DNA from: Rutstroemia sp. NJR-2017a BVV2
Taxonomy: Eukaryota; Ascomycota; Leotiomycetes; Helotiales; Rutstroemiaceae
Length of the DNA: 64,000 nucleotides
Assembly: GCA_002946415.1 (NCBI GenBank)
Contig: NJPS01000064.1
Span: 1-64,000, forward strand
Direction of reading: 5' to 3'
Position 1 is the first letter of the stretch; every line of letters starts with the position of its first letter. The notes under the pieces were generated by a model. It saw only the letters and a program-made list of their open reading frames with translations. It was not told where the DNA came from and did no database searches. Below are positions 32,589 through 43,818 of the stretch, in pieces. A program made the position numbers and the translations under genes.

Positions 32589-34328
32589 ATGCCCTTCAAA
32601 GTACCGATCAAACATCCAAGATGTCGTGCCAAAGAGGGACCCACTTTCATTTTTGTGGATATCAAAGACCACATGATAAGAATCCAAGATATAGATACAA
32701 GGGCCAACATAAGACGGCAAGCTGCTAGGTATGGCTCTAAAGGACGTCACAGAAAAGAGGAAAACCAAGAAGATAAGGACTCAGGATGGGAAACTCAAGA
32801 GTTGATTTTAGTACCGAAGGTTGCTGCTAGTGAAAATCTTACCGCAGTTGTCAGGAGTCCTATTATATCGATTCCAAGTCCAGTATCCTTCATCTCTTTC
32901 CCAGACGACGGGTATGAGGCATTAAGAGTAAAATACAGGTTTGATATTACTGATATCGCGAGCTTCACGGATATAGATTTCTCGAAACCAGCTTGCCTCT
33001 CACTACAAGACCAACCAACCCGTCTAGCTAGTCTTCTTCGGAATGGATCCTCCTCTTTTCTGCCTTATATACCGAGTCGATACGGCTCTAGCCATTGCTT
33101 GGATTATGCGATACGCTGTGTTGCTGCAAGAGCTAGTCAGATGCTAGGCTTTCCTATTCAAGCGTCAGAGCATATCACTCTCCATTCGAAAGCTTTGGTT
33201 ACCCTACAGGCTGCTCTTAATGACCGTGTTCGTCGCTTAGAATCTGATATTTATGGTGCAACGCGGCTTTTGGCTATCTATGAGGTGAGCTTCCTTGATA
33301 TATATAGAGCGTTACCCATAATAATGTTACTAAACAGTTACTTTCTTCCTCGAACGAAAGTAAATGGGTCTATCATAATAGAGGCGGTATCATGCTTGTT
33401 GGGCTGAGAGGCCCTGAAGCTTATACATCTAAATTTGATCAAAAGCTTCTGAAGAGTCAAGGCCCGTCAATCGTGAGTGTTTTTTTCTTCTAACCTGTTG
33501 CAATACTTCGATTCGTCTAATTCATAAAGAGAAGAACCCTCCTTCAAAGTTAATCTATATACCCTGTTTGTGGACTGGCCCTATTTCACTACTATACTAC
33601 CTCTTTTACAAATATCATGTGACTGATTGCTTTTACAGATTGTGGACGAAATGTACAGAGAGCAAACTTCGATGTTCGAAAGTTCAGGCTGGCAAAATGT
33701 CCTCCAGGAGATATCCGAGACAGAAACGGATGCAGACTCTAGTCTCTGGTGGCAATTTTTTAGAGTGATCACATTTCTACCAGGTATACTCAGAGATATA
33801 AGGCTTCTTTGTCAAGATATATCACCAGAACCCCAATACCAAAGGAAAGGGTCGGAAATCCTCGAACGTGCGAAAAGAATTCACAAAGCTTTACATGATG
33901 GTCATGTTTTTTATCTACAGAAACCTTCATATCCGCAGTCTCTCTTCGATTTACCCGTCTCCGCCGAATCGCTTGACCGAATTAGACTTCGGGAATTCTT
34001 TCTATATACCACAATTTTCTTATGTCGTGTACATACTACGTTTTCTCCGAGCGAATTTGATCGCACTGCTGCTGAAATGGAAGCGCAAAGCTTCGCTACT
34101 CAAGCTTTGCTTATTGAGAAAATGACGGTAGAACTGGACCCACTAATGAGTTGGCAGTTTGAGCAAAGGAAGGCTCTGGTGCTTTCTGTAATAGAAACGC
34201 GAAAAGAATGGATTTCTGATGGGGCTGATGGAACATCTCGAGAAGAATTAATTATTTACTTGATACCACGATGGCTAAAATGGTTCAATTTGTGGAGAGA
34301 AAAGGCTTTAACCGAATCATTGCAATAA
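32589..34328 (+). CDS. Fungal_trans_2 (DUF3468) transcription-factor-like protein without Zn2Cys6 domain
   Basis: Three exons, 32589-33284, 33338-33472 and 33639-34328 (introns 53 and 166 nt), 506 residues. The N-terminus has the FIFVDIKDHMIRIQDIDTRA, then RRQAARYGSKGRHRKEENQE block that is typical of regulators of this class lacking a zinc cluster. The remainder is helical, with ATRLLAIYELLSSSNESKWV, HNRGGIMLVGLRGPEAYTSK, then SSLWWQFFRVITFLPGILRD, as in Fungal_trans_2 domains where the GxxxLxxxRGP motif recurs. I chose ATG 32589 because the in-frame leader from 32442 lacks conservation signs. The gene lies between two LTR-like fragments. Target genes are unknown. The frame is intact, so it may be functional despite its repeat-rich surroundings. 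Confidence 0.7.
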
Positions 34329-35063
34329 GTCGAGGGTATATAAAGATGAGAGGGATCCCGATCTGTACGAATCGAAGGGAAGAAAAGGTATAGGAACGAA
34401 GAAGACTAAAAGCCCTTTATACCTTACGAGCACGCTGTATAATCGAAGGGCAAGACGAAGAAAAGAAGGATTACTCGATATCTAAATAGAGTTTAATTGA
34501 AGAGGTTTATATTATAACTATAATCTATATATATCTCCTTTAGTATGTTACGAATGCTTGTCTTCTGAGTTATGTGGAAGTGGTCAGGATCGCGGAATAC
34601 TAAGGGTCGGCGGACTACCAGTACTATCGTAGGTTTATTGTTGAAAACAGTTATACAGGGAATCGATCGTAAGGGTAGGTAATAAGTTGTAATTGAAAGT
34701 TTAGCACAAAGCTCTATATACTAAGGAAACTATCTGATTATATAGACCTTTGTTCTCCAGAAGCCTGAGGAGCGCTTAGGATCCGTCCGCTTTAGGAGCC
34801 CTGGGAGCACTTAGAATCTACCCGCTCCTTGGGGTTATATGACTACTTAATATGGGGTTCTACTATGATTGGCCTACGCCAATCCTCTGAGCCTAAGGTC
34901 CCCACGGTTATATATTCGACGACTCGTAACAAATAGATCTATAGGAGCTCTATATTTATATCGAATACTATAATATATTATACTACAACCTTATATACAC
35001 GGTTCGACTTGAGTCGATATCCAAAGAGCCAATTGATTGGAATCGATACAAAAACGAGATTGA
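34329..35063. other. AT-rich intergenic with repeat debris
   Basis: No gene seen. It contains LTR-like fragment B and, near 34757-34830, GGATCCGTCCGCTTTAGGAG, which recalls the GC-rich core of the 31/36 kb dispersed repeat. Confidence 0.4.
34639..34931. repeat. LTR-like fragment B (TG...CA)
   Basis: Starts TGTTGAAAACAG and ends CGACTCGTAACA. It shares GTTGTAATT, GGGGTTCTACTATGATTGGC and TGAGCCTAAGGTCCCC with fragment A in the same order, but is longer (about 290 versus 148 bp) and diverged. Confidence 0.4.
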
Positions 35064-36133
35064 ACAATCCGTAATAAACACGATTGGAAATCGGAAGATC
35101 CCGCTGCTCTTCCAGAAGGATTTCGTGTTATAGATGTTGAAAGAGATAAGGGGGTTCTGGCACCTGAGCATTGTCAATACGTGGCGTTGAGTTACGTATG
35201 GGGAGAGATGACTCGGACTAGCGCCCTGATGCTACGCATGGAGAATGTTCAGCAGCTCGCCGAGGACTTCTCAATCCCTAGAACAAACCTTCCAGCTACC
35301 ATTAGAGATGCCATGGTAGTTTGTGCAAAGATTGGCAAAATATACCTCTGGGTTGATTGTCTCTGTATTGTACAGGATGGGCATGAAGATATCAAACAAG
35401 CTCAAATAGACAAGATGGGCGATATCTATGCGTCTGCATTTCTGACTATAGTAGAAGCGTCTGGGGATGACGCAAGAAGCGGCCTTGCTGGAATTGAAGG
35501 CAAACCCCGTCTCAAAGCACCCCGGCTTATCCATTTGAACAAGATGGTCTTAACAGAAAATGTGGAAAGTCCCTTCCGCAGTAACACTGAAGCGATCCCA
35601 AAATGGCATACGAGAGAATGGACATTCCAAGAGCTCCTCTTCAGTTCCAGATTACTCATATTTACGGAATTTGGACTGTGTTACCAGTACAAGTACGGAA
35701 ATAAACGGTCCTCGATCATCTTTGAATTTTCACCCAGTGACTTTGAGACTCTGCAACGCTTTGACCGGGAAATTGATGCTAACTGGATTCGTATCATGAT
35801 CGAAGAGTATACAGAACGGCACTTGACTCATGATACTGATATATTTCGGGCCATATCAGGCGTTTTCCACCGTTTTGGAGTCATCCATCAATCAGGAATA
35901 CCTTTGAAGGAATTCGACACAAACCTATTATGGCAGTCGTCTTCATCGCATCAAGAGATTCGAACCCACGATTCAAGCGGAACGGTTCTCTTCCCAAGTT
36001 GGTCATTGGGATCAGTTATCGGACCTGTTCGATTTCAGCCTCGACATACTCGCTTTTATCATGTGCCGGTAGCAGCTTGGGCTTACTTTTCACTGGAAGG
36101 GGGCAATTCTACGCCATTATCAGTTACAACTAG

Positions 36134-36248
36134 AATCTCCGCAATCTCCGCAATCTCCGCATTGCATGATATAGCTCATAAAGGGATGTTCTCTCTCTAG
36201 TGCTCGGACCTAGCTCGTAAGGAAAAGATATTCTCTCTCGAGTGCTCG
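36134..36248 (+). repeat. Tandem duplications inside the HET relic
   Basis: A 9-bp unit AATCTCCGC is present three times (36134-36160), immediately followed by a diverged 39/42-bp duplication (36168-36206 and 36207-36248: GAT/C-TAGCTC-TAA...TTCTCTCTC-AGTGCTCG). The first copy carries TAG where the second has GAG. Confidence 0.8.
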
Positions 36249-36329
36249 CCCGATCTTGATGACTGGCAGTGCGAGAAATGCTGCGAGGAATGCCTCAGCT
36301 ACAATCATGAGAGGCCGGAAACCTATCCT

Positions 36330-36604
36330 GTGAGATTTAAGAGGTTGTGAAATGCATTGATTTTGATCTATCTGAAGAACTACGAACAGGTGAAAAACAG
36401 GAGGCTTTTATATCCTCAAATCATTGGCAAATGAGATCGAAATCGAGATAGGAGCCTCCGGCGGATCCTGAGATCCGTCGGAATCGGGCTCAAATCTAAA
36501 TAAGAGCCCCCAGCAGACCCTGACATCTGTCGGAACCGGACTCCTTCCGAATACTCTGGATTTCCACTTCGGAGTCGGAATGCCTTCCATTTCCACATAT
36601 CCCC
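36330..36604. repeat. Dispersed repeat, copy B (inside the HET relic)
   Basis: Collinear with 30955-31206: GTGAGATTT, GAAATGCATTGA, ATCTATCTGAAGAACTAC, AAAACAGGAGGCTTTTATATC, GGAGCCTCCGGCGGATCC, ending near GGAATGCCTTCCATTTCC. This copy has extra GC-rich internal sequence with a near-repeat (GATCCGTCGGAATCGGGCTC and GACATCTGTCGGAACCGGAC). Confidence 0.6.
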
Positions 36605-37239
36605 AAATATGCACGGAAAGAAAAACCTCGACCTTTATCCAAAATTACTCTGATGAAGATATCAATACTGCTAAAGTTCCTGGATGTTTACTGCTCCTGA
36701 CACAAACCGCCAGGTTGTGGTTAGAATATCTTCATCGCGCCGATGCGGTCTCAGATAAAACCTTCTTTCTATGGGGTGAGAATGCGCAATGTAGTGGAAT
36801 GCTTCAGCTTTCTGAATGTCATGCGAAGCCTATAATCCAGGTGCTCAAAGATTGCCCCATGACTTTTTTTGACCTTGCTGCTATTACTATCTGCGATGTA
36901 TCCGACTGTCTAAAACTCCTCTATGAGTTTTATGGAGAATTCAAATTTGCCAAAGAAGCGCTATCCCCGGAAGACAAATCTCGGGCAGGTCTGTTTCGGT
37001 GGTCGAGCGGTAGCGTACCTGATTGGGAGATATTTTTTAAGGAAGTACAGTATGAAGGCATTGAAGGCTATGAACGGTGCCGCTATAGTGATATTCTAGA
37101 GCTATTCAATCTCCCGGTTGTGAATGTGATGCTACTAGGTTGGCGTGGAAACATAGCTCATAGAATTGGTCTTGGGCAGGTTTGGTTGAATAGATGGGTA
37201 CGATCAAATCCGAAATTCAGTGCTATTGTTCTTGAATAA

Positions 37240-38772
37240 AATGAACCTATATCTAGTATACAGATAAGATATTTTGATTAAGACTTTTAAGGAATATTGA
37301 TTATAGATAAAGAAAACCGAGAATATTTCTTCTCAGTTCGCAGTTGCAACAATGGTCGAACTGAAGATTTATTTTCTGAGTTGATTATTCTAACATCTGC
37401 TTACGCAAAGCTAGTCTTCACCCAGCAGAGGCCTAGCAACAGAGACTCATATGATAGGTACGAGCGGGCCTTTGGCTACCCGGGGAGTTATTCACTAGAT
37501 GATGGAATGGATAGGGGTGGGTTGAAACTTCGAATCCCCCACGGGCTCCATTGCGCCGCCTACTCCCAGCGCCGCGCCGGTCTACTTCATATGATATTTT
37601 AACCTCGCAATATATCCTGTTGCTGCACCAATTCATCGCCTTAAGTGCGAGCTTTGATGAGCTGGGAAATAAGGATCTCGCGTTGGTTCATTCTTAACTG
37701 CTGCAATATATATAACTCCGATAATACGAACGACGTCTATCGAACAAAGGACCAGGAACTCAGAGGAATAGAGCTGTAAAACGGGTGTATGTGTAGGCAA
37801 ATAGAACCAATGTGATATTGCACCATGGTAGGCAATCTCTGACCAAGTTCTATATTCTCACGATATCCCTAATCACTCCCCATCAAAGATCACTGTCTTC
37901 AACCAGAACACCTGCAATACCAATCCGCTCACCGACTCCGATACCTCTATATTCGAAATCAGCTTGAATCTAACTAGGCTACAAACCTACCCACTAGTTT
38001 AGGATACCTATGGGCATGTTTTAATAACTAAAAGGTACCTCATAGGTGGGTTGGGGGCTATTATTCCTACCTATTGGCTGTTACGGGCCTATTTCAGGTA
38101 TATACCACTCCTGATTGGGTATGTGGGTGGGTTGGACACTCGAGACCCCCATCTATAGGTACCCATAGGTAGGTTAAAGAAATACAATTACCCACCTATG
38201 GGTACCTATTTCGCAGCCTAAACCTAATTATCGCCTTTCCGTCCACTATGATCTTCAGCGCTAGTTCAACCAACTACGAGTCTACGACAATCGCGATATC
38301 GATACCGCTGGCAACACTCTCATACCTTAGGCCTCCCTACCCTAGCCCGACCTCATCTTCTTGATTTTTTCATCATCATGTGCGGACTTCTCATTCAAAA
38401 CTCATTATTTCATGATAACGCATTGGGACAGAATTTGCAAGATCAGGGTTAAGGGGGGAACTTCGCTTAGGGTTTGGGAGAGAAAGAGGGGTGGTTTTGT
38501 CCGGAATGGAGAATTATATAGAGATGTGATTTAGAGACCGACATATGGATCTGATAATATAAGTTCATATATATTCTACTTGCTAGTTTATGATCAGTGT
38601 ATGAACTACTTCACTAGTAATGCTGTTACAGAAAGTTAACTTTTTCTAATATACATAATTGAGAATTCCTCAGAAGCAAACACCAGCTTTTAATGCCCCA
38701 TATTGCTTTCCGAAAAGTCTGACCCCTATCCCAAGCTATTCCAGCACAATTTACACAAACCAAGTACCAAAA
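37240..38772. other. Intergenic, repeat-bearing
   Basis: No supported gene. A frame at 37297-37602 has no domain. A MITE-like element lies at 37976-38219. The part after 38500 is AT-rich and forms the 3' flank of the convergent membrane-protein gene. Confidence 0.45.
37976..38219. repeat. MITE-like element, GGTACCCATAGGTGGG family, locus 1
   Basis: About 244 bp framed by imperfect 10-bp inverted ends (AGGCTACAAA at 37976-37985; TTCGCAGCCT at 38210-38219). The interior repeats ACCTACCCA, ACCTATGGGC, GGTACCTCATAGGTGGGTTG and CCCATAGGTAGG in both orientations. Flanks CTAACT and CCTAAT are similar and could be a worn target duplication. No coding capacity. Family members are at 43346-43612 and 55010-55195. 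Confidence 0.6.
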
Positions 38773-40039
38773 TCAAGGCTCAAAAGATTTATTCTGCCAT
38801 CCAAGAACCTGATTCTCGTGCCACTCTGCAGGCGAAGTCGTCCTATTATTCGACGTCACCGTAACCTCCGTCTCCTTCAAAATCTGCTTCTGACTTTCTG
38901 CATCGACGTCCCTAACCACGGAATCTACTATCTGATGAAAAGTATCCAGATTGATATCCGCGCGCTTGGAACCCGCGAATCTGTTGCTTGCTGAAACGGT
39001 GGAAGAATCGCTGGGGCCATTCGAGCTACCGAATATAGAGAGGAGAGGACGCAGGGCAGAAAGTGAGCCCGCGCAGATACCGACGCCTTCTTCGATGAGA
39101 GACCAGGTGGCGATGTCGGCGCCGGCGTACATGAATTCATTGGGGTTGCTGTAGTTGCTGAGAAATCGGAGGCGGACGATGGTGGCGCAGCTTGCGCTGG
39201 GGAATGTTAGTTGGTGTATAGTTAAGTCAGGTAAAGCAAGGTAGATATGGAGTGATTTCAGTACAAAATTAGAAATTCCATGCACTTACAACGCAGCCAT
39301 TCCAAGCATCAATATGACCGAAACCTTGACTCTGAACTTCATCTGCACATTCCACAGCAGGATAGCAGGCATAATTGCCAACGCGAAGTCGGTTATAATT
39401 TCTACGACCGAGAAGAAGAAGCTGATATCGCTGTCCAATTTCATATTACACGTGCCAGTTGGATGCTCGCTCCATAGTGTATCGATCGGATGGCAGATAT
39501 TGAGAACGACGACACAGAAGATGAAAGCTGCAGCAAGACACAGGGCAACGATGATCCAGATAGCCCATACAAAATTACGGCGCGTATCGGCAATACGGTG
39601 CAGAGTGAGAGCGATGCTGCACTTGATAGCAGATGCGCTAGAAGCGTAGAAGAACTCGAGGACGAAGTAGATCTATTGGCCAGTATCAGTATTGGTGTTC
39701 TATGTGAGCAGTGAGAACAAGTACCTTGGTTCCTGTCAACCTATCCGCAGTTGGGATATCCTTAGAAAGTTGCCCGCTTCCATAGAAACAGGTGACCATA
39801 CACATGGATGCGCAGACTGTGAAGAGCACCTGCAATGATATCCTATCAGTAAACTTACACTAGTTTGGGACAAGAATCGCATGTATACGTACAAGACCGA
39901 TGACCATCCACATATCATCTTTACCAAAATTTCTCTTCCATGAGCGCACTATTACGCGTAGGATGACTGTTGGCCAACTTATGCCCAACATCAAGGCTCC
40001 AACCCAGAGGAGGGTCGCACCACCGTCCTTTGGTTGCAT
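38773..40039 (-). CDS. Fungal rhodopsin-like integral membrane protein (Pth11-type fold, no CFEM)
   Basis: Four exons on the minus strand (40039-39893, 39829-39725, 39672-39290, 39196-38773; introns 63, 52 and 93 nt), 352 residues. Seven hydrophobic segments are visible: ATLLWVGALMLGISWPTVIL, MWMVIGLVLFTVCASMCMVT, FFYASSASAIKCSIALTLHR, FVWAIWIIVALCLAAAFIFC, FFFSVVEIITDFALAIMPAI, VKVSVILMLGMAAF, and a last helix near DIATWSLIEEGVGICAGSLS. The order, the KDDMW after helix 1, the PTGTCN in loop 2 and the final GICAGSLSALRPL match the large family of fungal rhodopsin-domain membrane proteins (receptor-like). The cytosolic tail of about 85 residues is Ser/Asn-rich. Ligand and G-protein coupling are unknown. 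Neighbours are repeats, so no operon-like context. Confidence 0.85.
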
Positions 40040-41640
40040 TATGGTTATAGTTATAGGATAGGTAGATAAGAAGTAGTGATTTAAGGTTTGGTAGGGCCGT
40101 AATCGTATGCTGTTAGACTGAAGATATCTTACTGATCAAAACCTGAAAGTTGGATATAGATGTAGAGAAAATTTCTTCCTAGTTTAATAGTCAACTCTCA
40201 ATCGAGCGTAGGCTCCTGCTCCTGCCTCGTTACACAAGCTCTAGCCAATTCTGTAGAGCTGAAAATATACACCCTGAGTTGGTTGGCGGACAGAGAGGGA
40301 TAGCGAACGGTAGCTTGGACCACCGGGCTTGAATGTATTTGATAAGGTTAACGGCTCGCAGTTGGGGATGAATCAAAGTGGATATTTCCCGGGACGTGGA
40401 ATTTTAAATATTTTCGGGTCGGGCGCCACAGTGCTGGGCATCGGGCCATCCACCGATAACCAGGTATAGGGACGATTTGGCCCTTTCAGAAGAATATGGG
40501 AAGATCTGTTTAAGATTCATTTTCATGCGCAAGACGATTGGACCGTGATGCACCCTATTAAAGTGACAGCTGAACCATGATTAACCTATCCAATATAATT
40601 ATCGCACGTCAATGGACTACTGCTAGAAGGATACAGGGGTGAAGGAAAAACAATGACAGAAAGAAGAAAAAATTAAGCGACAGGACTAGGAGGAGGAGCA
40701 GAAAGCAGAACTATTCGCTCGGAACTCTTTTACATACATCGTCGATCTGGGCACAGACTATCTCAAGTATACTCTTAAGATTAATTCTCAACTCCTCACT
40801 AACAATATAAACCCCATAACTTGGTGCAACATACTTTGATAATTGACGTATACGCAAATGTTTTCCATCCCAAAAAGTCTCCAGAATTAACCATTTTATC
40901 CAATGATTTGGAGTATAATTTGGGTAGGAAATTAGCACAGCAGGTACATCGGTGGTCTGTGCCCGCACCAGCCGACTTTTCTACCACGGAGATGTCATTT
41001 ACAATGGTACTTGGGCATGGTCCGAGTCATACTACTGCATCCCACGATCCCATCCCGCCTAGAACAAACTCTATCTGCGTGGAACCTGGCCATAGAAGAC
41101 CAGCAACTAGAATTGCCCAGAATTGGAAAATTTGCCCCAGAAAATATTTTGCGGACCTCGCTGAATATACCCCGGATCATCGGTTTTGGTTACTCAAACA
41201 AAGTCCTTTTCGCAATCTGTTGTATACGAGGTGCAGACCCGCCAAATAACCTTTATTCACAGGGGAATCCACTACCCCAGAGCCGCTGTCGGTCCACCAG
41301 ACTAGCAAACCTCGGCTGCTCCCGTCCTCGATGCTGGGTATACCCCTATTGCTCCACTCCCAGCTACCACACGGTTGGTAGCGCTAGCAGTATCATCTGG
41401 TTTCTTTTTGCTGCCCATTCTCTTCTCAAACCTCGATTCTGCATTATTCCTCTAGAAGGAAATAAGATTTCATAAATGGAGTTTCGATCATCACATGTTA
41501 TTCGACGGCCCGCCAACTTGAACTTCTTTTCTTGAGCACTATGGTCGAAATCTCGATGAAGCAGGCTCAAGGGCAAGGTCGTTGGTTTCATTTCTTGTTC
41601 TCACACTAACTGCAGAGAGGCGCGATAATGGGGTAACTAA
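40040..41640. other. Intergenic with unexplained open frames
   Basis: 40.0-40.7 kb is probably the promoter of the membrane-protein gene. Between 40711 and 41475 there are overlapping frames on both strands (a minus frame ending IVCAQIDDVCKRVPSE; plus frames 40821-41249 and 41011-41475) with protein-like stretches but no family match. With the dehydrogenase relic immediately downstream, this may be further decayed coding sequence. Confidence 0.35.
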
Positions 41641-42484
41641 TATACCGGATCTACCGCAGGTGGTTCATCAGGAACCGGTCTAGCTAGCATCTGTGGAGTT
41701 CTTTCTATCTTTAGGAGCATCCGTCGTTAGTGGTGATGTTCAGCCGCCTCCCGGCCTATCAGACATGCGGGTTTTCACTTTTATACGAACCGATGTGTGA
41801 CTAGATGTCCGATCTGTGCACTCTGTTCAGGACGGTATGGGCGGATTCATTTAGTTTTAGCTAATGTATGTATTGGTCCCCGCATCGACTATCTTGCTCT
41901 CGAAACAGGGGAGAACGGAGAGCTCAAAGAACAGAACAGTATTGTTTTGGATGTCAACGTTAAAAGTTCAGTTGACACCGCGTGTCTCAGTGCTCATTAC
42001 CTGAAACAGAAGCCTGACGGGAAGTATCGTTCTCACTAGCTCTAGTACCGTATACCATAGATTACGAGCTCTCGATTATGGTAAGTGGGTCCTATAGAAG
42101 AGCAAAAAAGACATCGACTGTGGATTGATCATTTCCGCTGACTAAATATTTGGGTGCGACGAAGGCTGGGACTTTGGGATTTGGTAAATGTTACGCTGTC
42201 ATTCGTGCAAACATCATTGCACCAAGCTGGATATCTACCCAGATCCTACCTGAAGCGGCCGAAATCAGGAAATTAGTCTCGCACACGTCGCAGGAATCAT
42301 TGTTAGTTGCACGAGCTGCAGCGTATCTGATGGATAATGTTGTTAGAAGTGGAGATATGGTTTGTATCGCTGACAGCAAGTAAACAGAGGTTGAGAAGGC
42401 CATTCTTCGCCCTCTATACGAGATTATCAGAGGAAAGGGGAACTCAAGCAACGATGAGATTCTAGGACGCATTTTCGCGTTGTA
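41641..42484 (+). pseudogene. Short-chain dehydrogenase/reductase, multiply frameshifted
   Basis: Read across frames, the plus strand gives the SDR pattern in order: ITAGGSSGTGLA (Gly-rich cofactor loop), VEFFLSLGASVVSGDV, VFTFIRTDV, GRIHLVLANVCIGPRIDYLA (the NAG position is changed to NVC), then SIVLDVNVKSSVDTACLSAH, a TSSSTVYHRLRALDYG segment (Ser/Tyr region), GATKAGTLGFGK and RANIIAPSWISTQIL, and a C-terminal part ending ILGRIFAL at 42484. At least three frame changes (near 41705, 41805 and 42037) and an in-frame TAA at about 42381 break it. Introns could explain one or two of the shifts, but the changed motifs and the internal stop favour a pseudogene. Substrate not readable. Confidence 0.6.
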
Positions 42485-43818
42485 ATTTGACGGTCAGGGG
42501 TAAGGATGGAATATAGTGGACGTAAGTTTCTCTTGGAGAAGTTTTATCATACGTTGGCGGTAGTTCAGTCATTCCTTTAGTGTCGAATAGAGCTTCGGGA
42601 CATTTGGAACCCAAAGGTGAATGAAACGCCAGGAAAGAATGTGTTCACTTCTCCGCTTTCATTCATATGACTAGATCACGGTTGGAGGAGTCACTTCACA
42701 AATGTTTTTCCAACCTTAATCCTCCTGTTTGTGCCAGACATGCCAGAAATGAACCAGGAGTTCCTCGGCCTCCTAGCCAGGGTCACAAAAGAAGTACCCA
42801 TACTCCACATTCCTCCTCATCGATCTAAGTGAGTTTTACAAGACAAGTCTAGAAGTTACTAACCTCTTCGACTCGAGTCCGATGCCTTGCATCTCCAGAC
42901 TCCAGCCATCTCTCCTACTAAATGCCAAGACATAGCGAGGGTCTGGAACGCAATCTTATATCTCGCAGCCACCATTTAACAGCCCATAAACCCCACCCCC
43001 ACTTCCCCTAGTGGATATCCCAGCCATCCTCAGATCGAACTCCCTACCCAGTAACTCCGAGTCTGCCCCAGAAACTCGGTATCGGACCTGTGGATTAACT
43101 AGAATATTAATATAACCTATCAGTTTGTTTCAACTTGACTAAATGTTCGGCTTCTTACTTGCAAGCAGATTTACATCTTTTTAACTTTCAAACTTCTCAG
43201 TCTGATCTACAACTGCTCTAAGAGCTGACCATGATCAGTTCTTGAGAGAACATGTGAGATGAAGGACTCCAGGAGAGATTTACGACTCTAATTGTGTACT
43301 GGATATAGCAGATGCCGCTGTCACATAGAAACTACTTCAAATTCAAGGGACCCTGTTCGTTGGCCGGGAACCAAATCCAGCGGGTACCCATCCACCCATC
43401 TGACTGGGTAATTTATACATGGGTTGTAATATATAATGGATACCCATAGGGTGGGCTGAGGAAGACATTGACTACCCATTAGCCGTGCCACCCTTGATTC
43501 TGTCTTGTGTAACCCTTTCCCGGACTCTTGGGTGGTTCTGTGCGGGTTGAGGGTGCTCAATAGATACTCATAGGTGTGGAAGAGCTGGAAAACCCACTAA
43601 TCGAGCCACCTCCCTCTTCGAAACACGACCCACTTCAACAACCTCCACATCCTTATTTCACAACCACCAATCCCAATACCACCACGAGACTTTTAGATTA
43701 TGCAAAAGTCGATCAATTAAACTACGTCTCATGTTCGAGGTCTATATAGGTATATACAACTGAGGCATCTTGCGAACTATCTCAAGCAAATACTCTTTTT
43801 CAAAAGCCACCCAAATAT
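42485..43818. other. Intergenic, repeat-bearing
   Basis: No gene supported. A short stretch near 42740-42835 (CCAGGAGTTCCTCGGCCTCC onward) reads like a coding remnant but cannot be assigned. A second MITE-like repeat is at 43346-43612. Confidence 0.4.
43346..43612. repeat. MITE-like element, GGTACCCATAGGTGGG family, locus 2
   Basis: Contains GCGGGTACCCATCCACCCAT, ATGGATACCCATAGGGTGGG, GATACTCATAGGTGTGG and TGGAAAACCCACTAATCGAG. The last shares the TTTTCCAGCT core (inverted) with the 55 kb copy. The GCCACC/GTGCCACC strings near the ends recall hAT-type termini. Edges are approximate. Confidence 0.5.

Larger units (their letters stand above)
35064..37239 (+). pseudogene. HET-domain (heterokaryon incompatibility) gene, disrupted
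   Basis: The frame after TGA 35061 reads DPAALPEGFRVIDVERDKGV, QYVALSYVWGEM, IYLWVDCLCIVQDGHEDIKQ, DIYASAFLTIVEASGDDARSG and WHTREWTFQELLFSSRLLIF: a good HET domain. There is no ATG before the domain: the first in-frame Met is inside it (35208), so the 5' end is missing. An in-frame TAG at 36198-36200 interrupts a frame that continues with KIFSLECSPDLDDWQCEKCC to about 36328. A copy of the dispersed repeat (36330-36600) follows, and beyond it 36605-37239 reads a HET-protein-type C-terminus (RCRYSDILELFNLPVVNVML, LGWRGNIAHRIGLGQVWLN). I read this as one HET gene split by the repeat and broken by the stop. The two halves could come from different genes. Confidence 0.6.

Noticed and set aside
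35930..35990. tRNA-like T-loop GGGTTCGAATCTC on the minus strand
   Set aside because: No cloverleaf, A box or acceptor stem can be built, and it lies inside the HET coding frame.
37480..37560. CTTCGAATCCCCC as a possible tRNA B box
   Set aside because: No matching A box at the right distance and no acceptor stem pairing.
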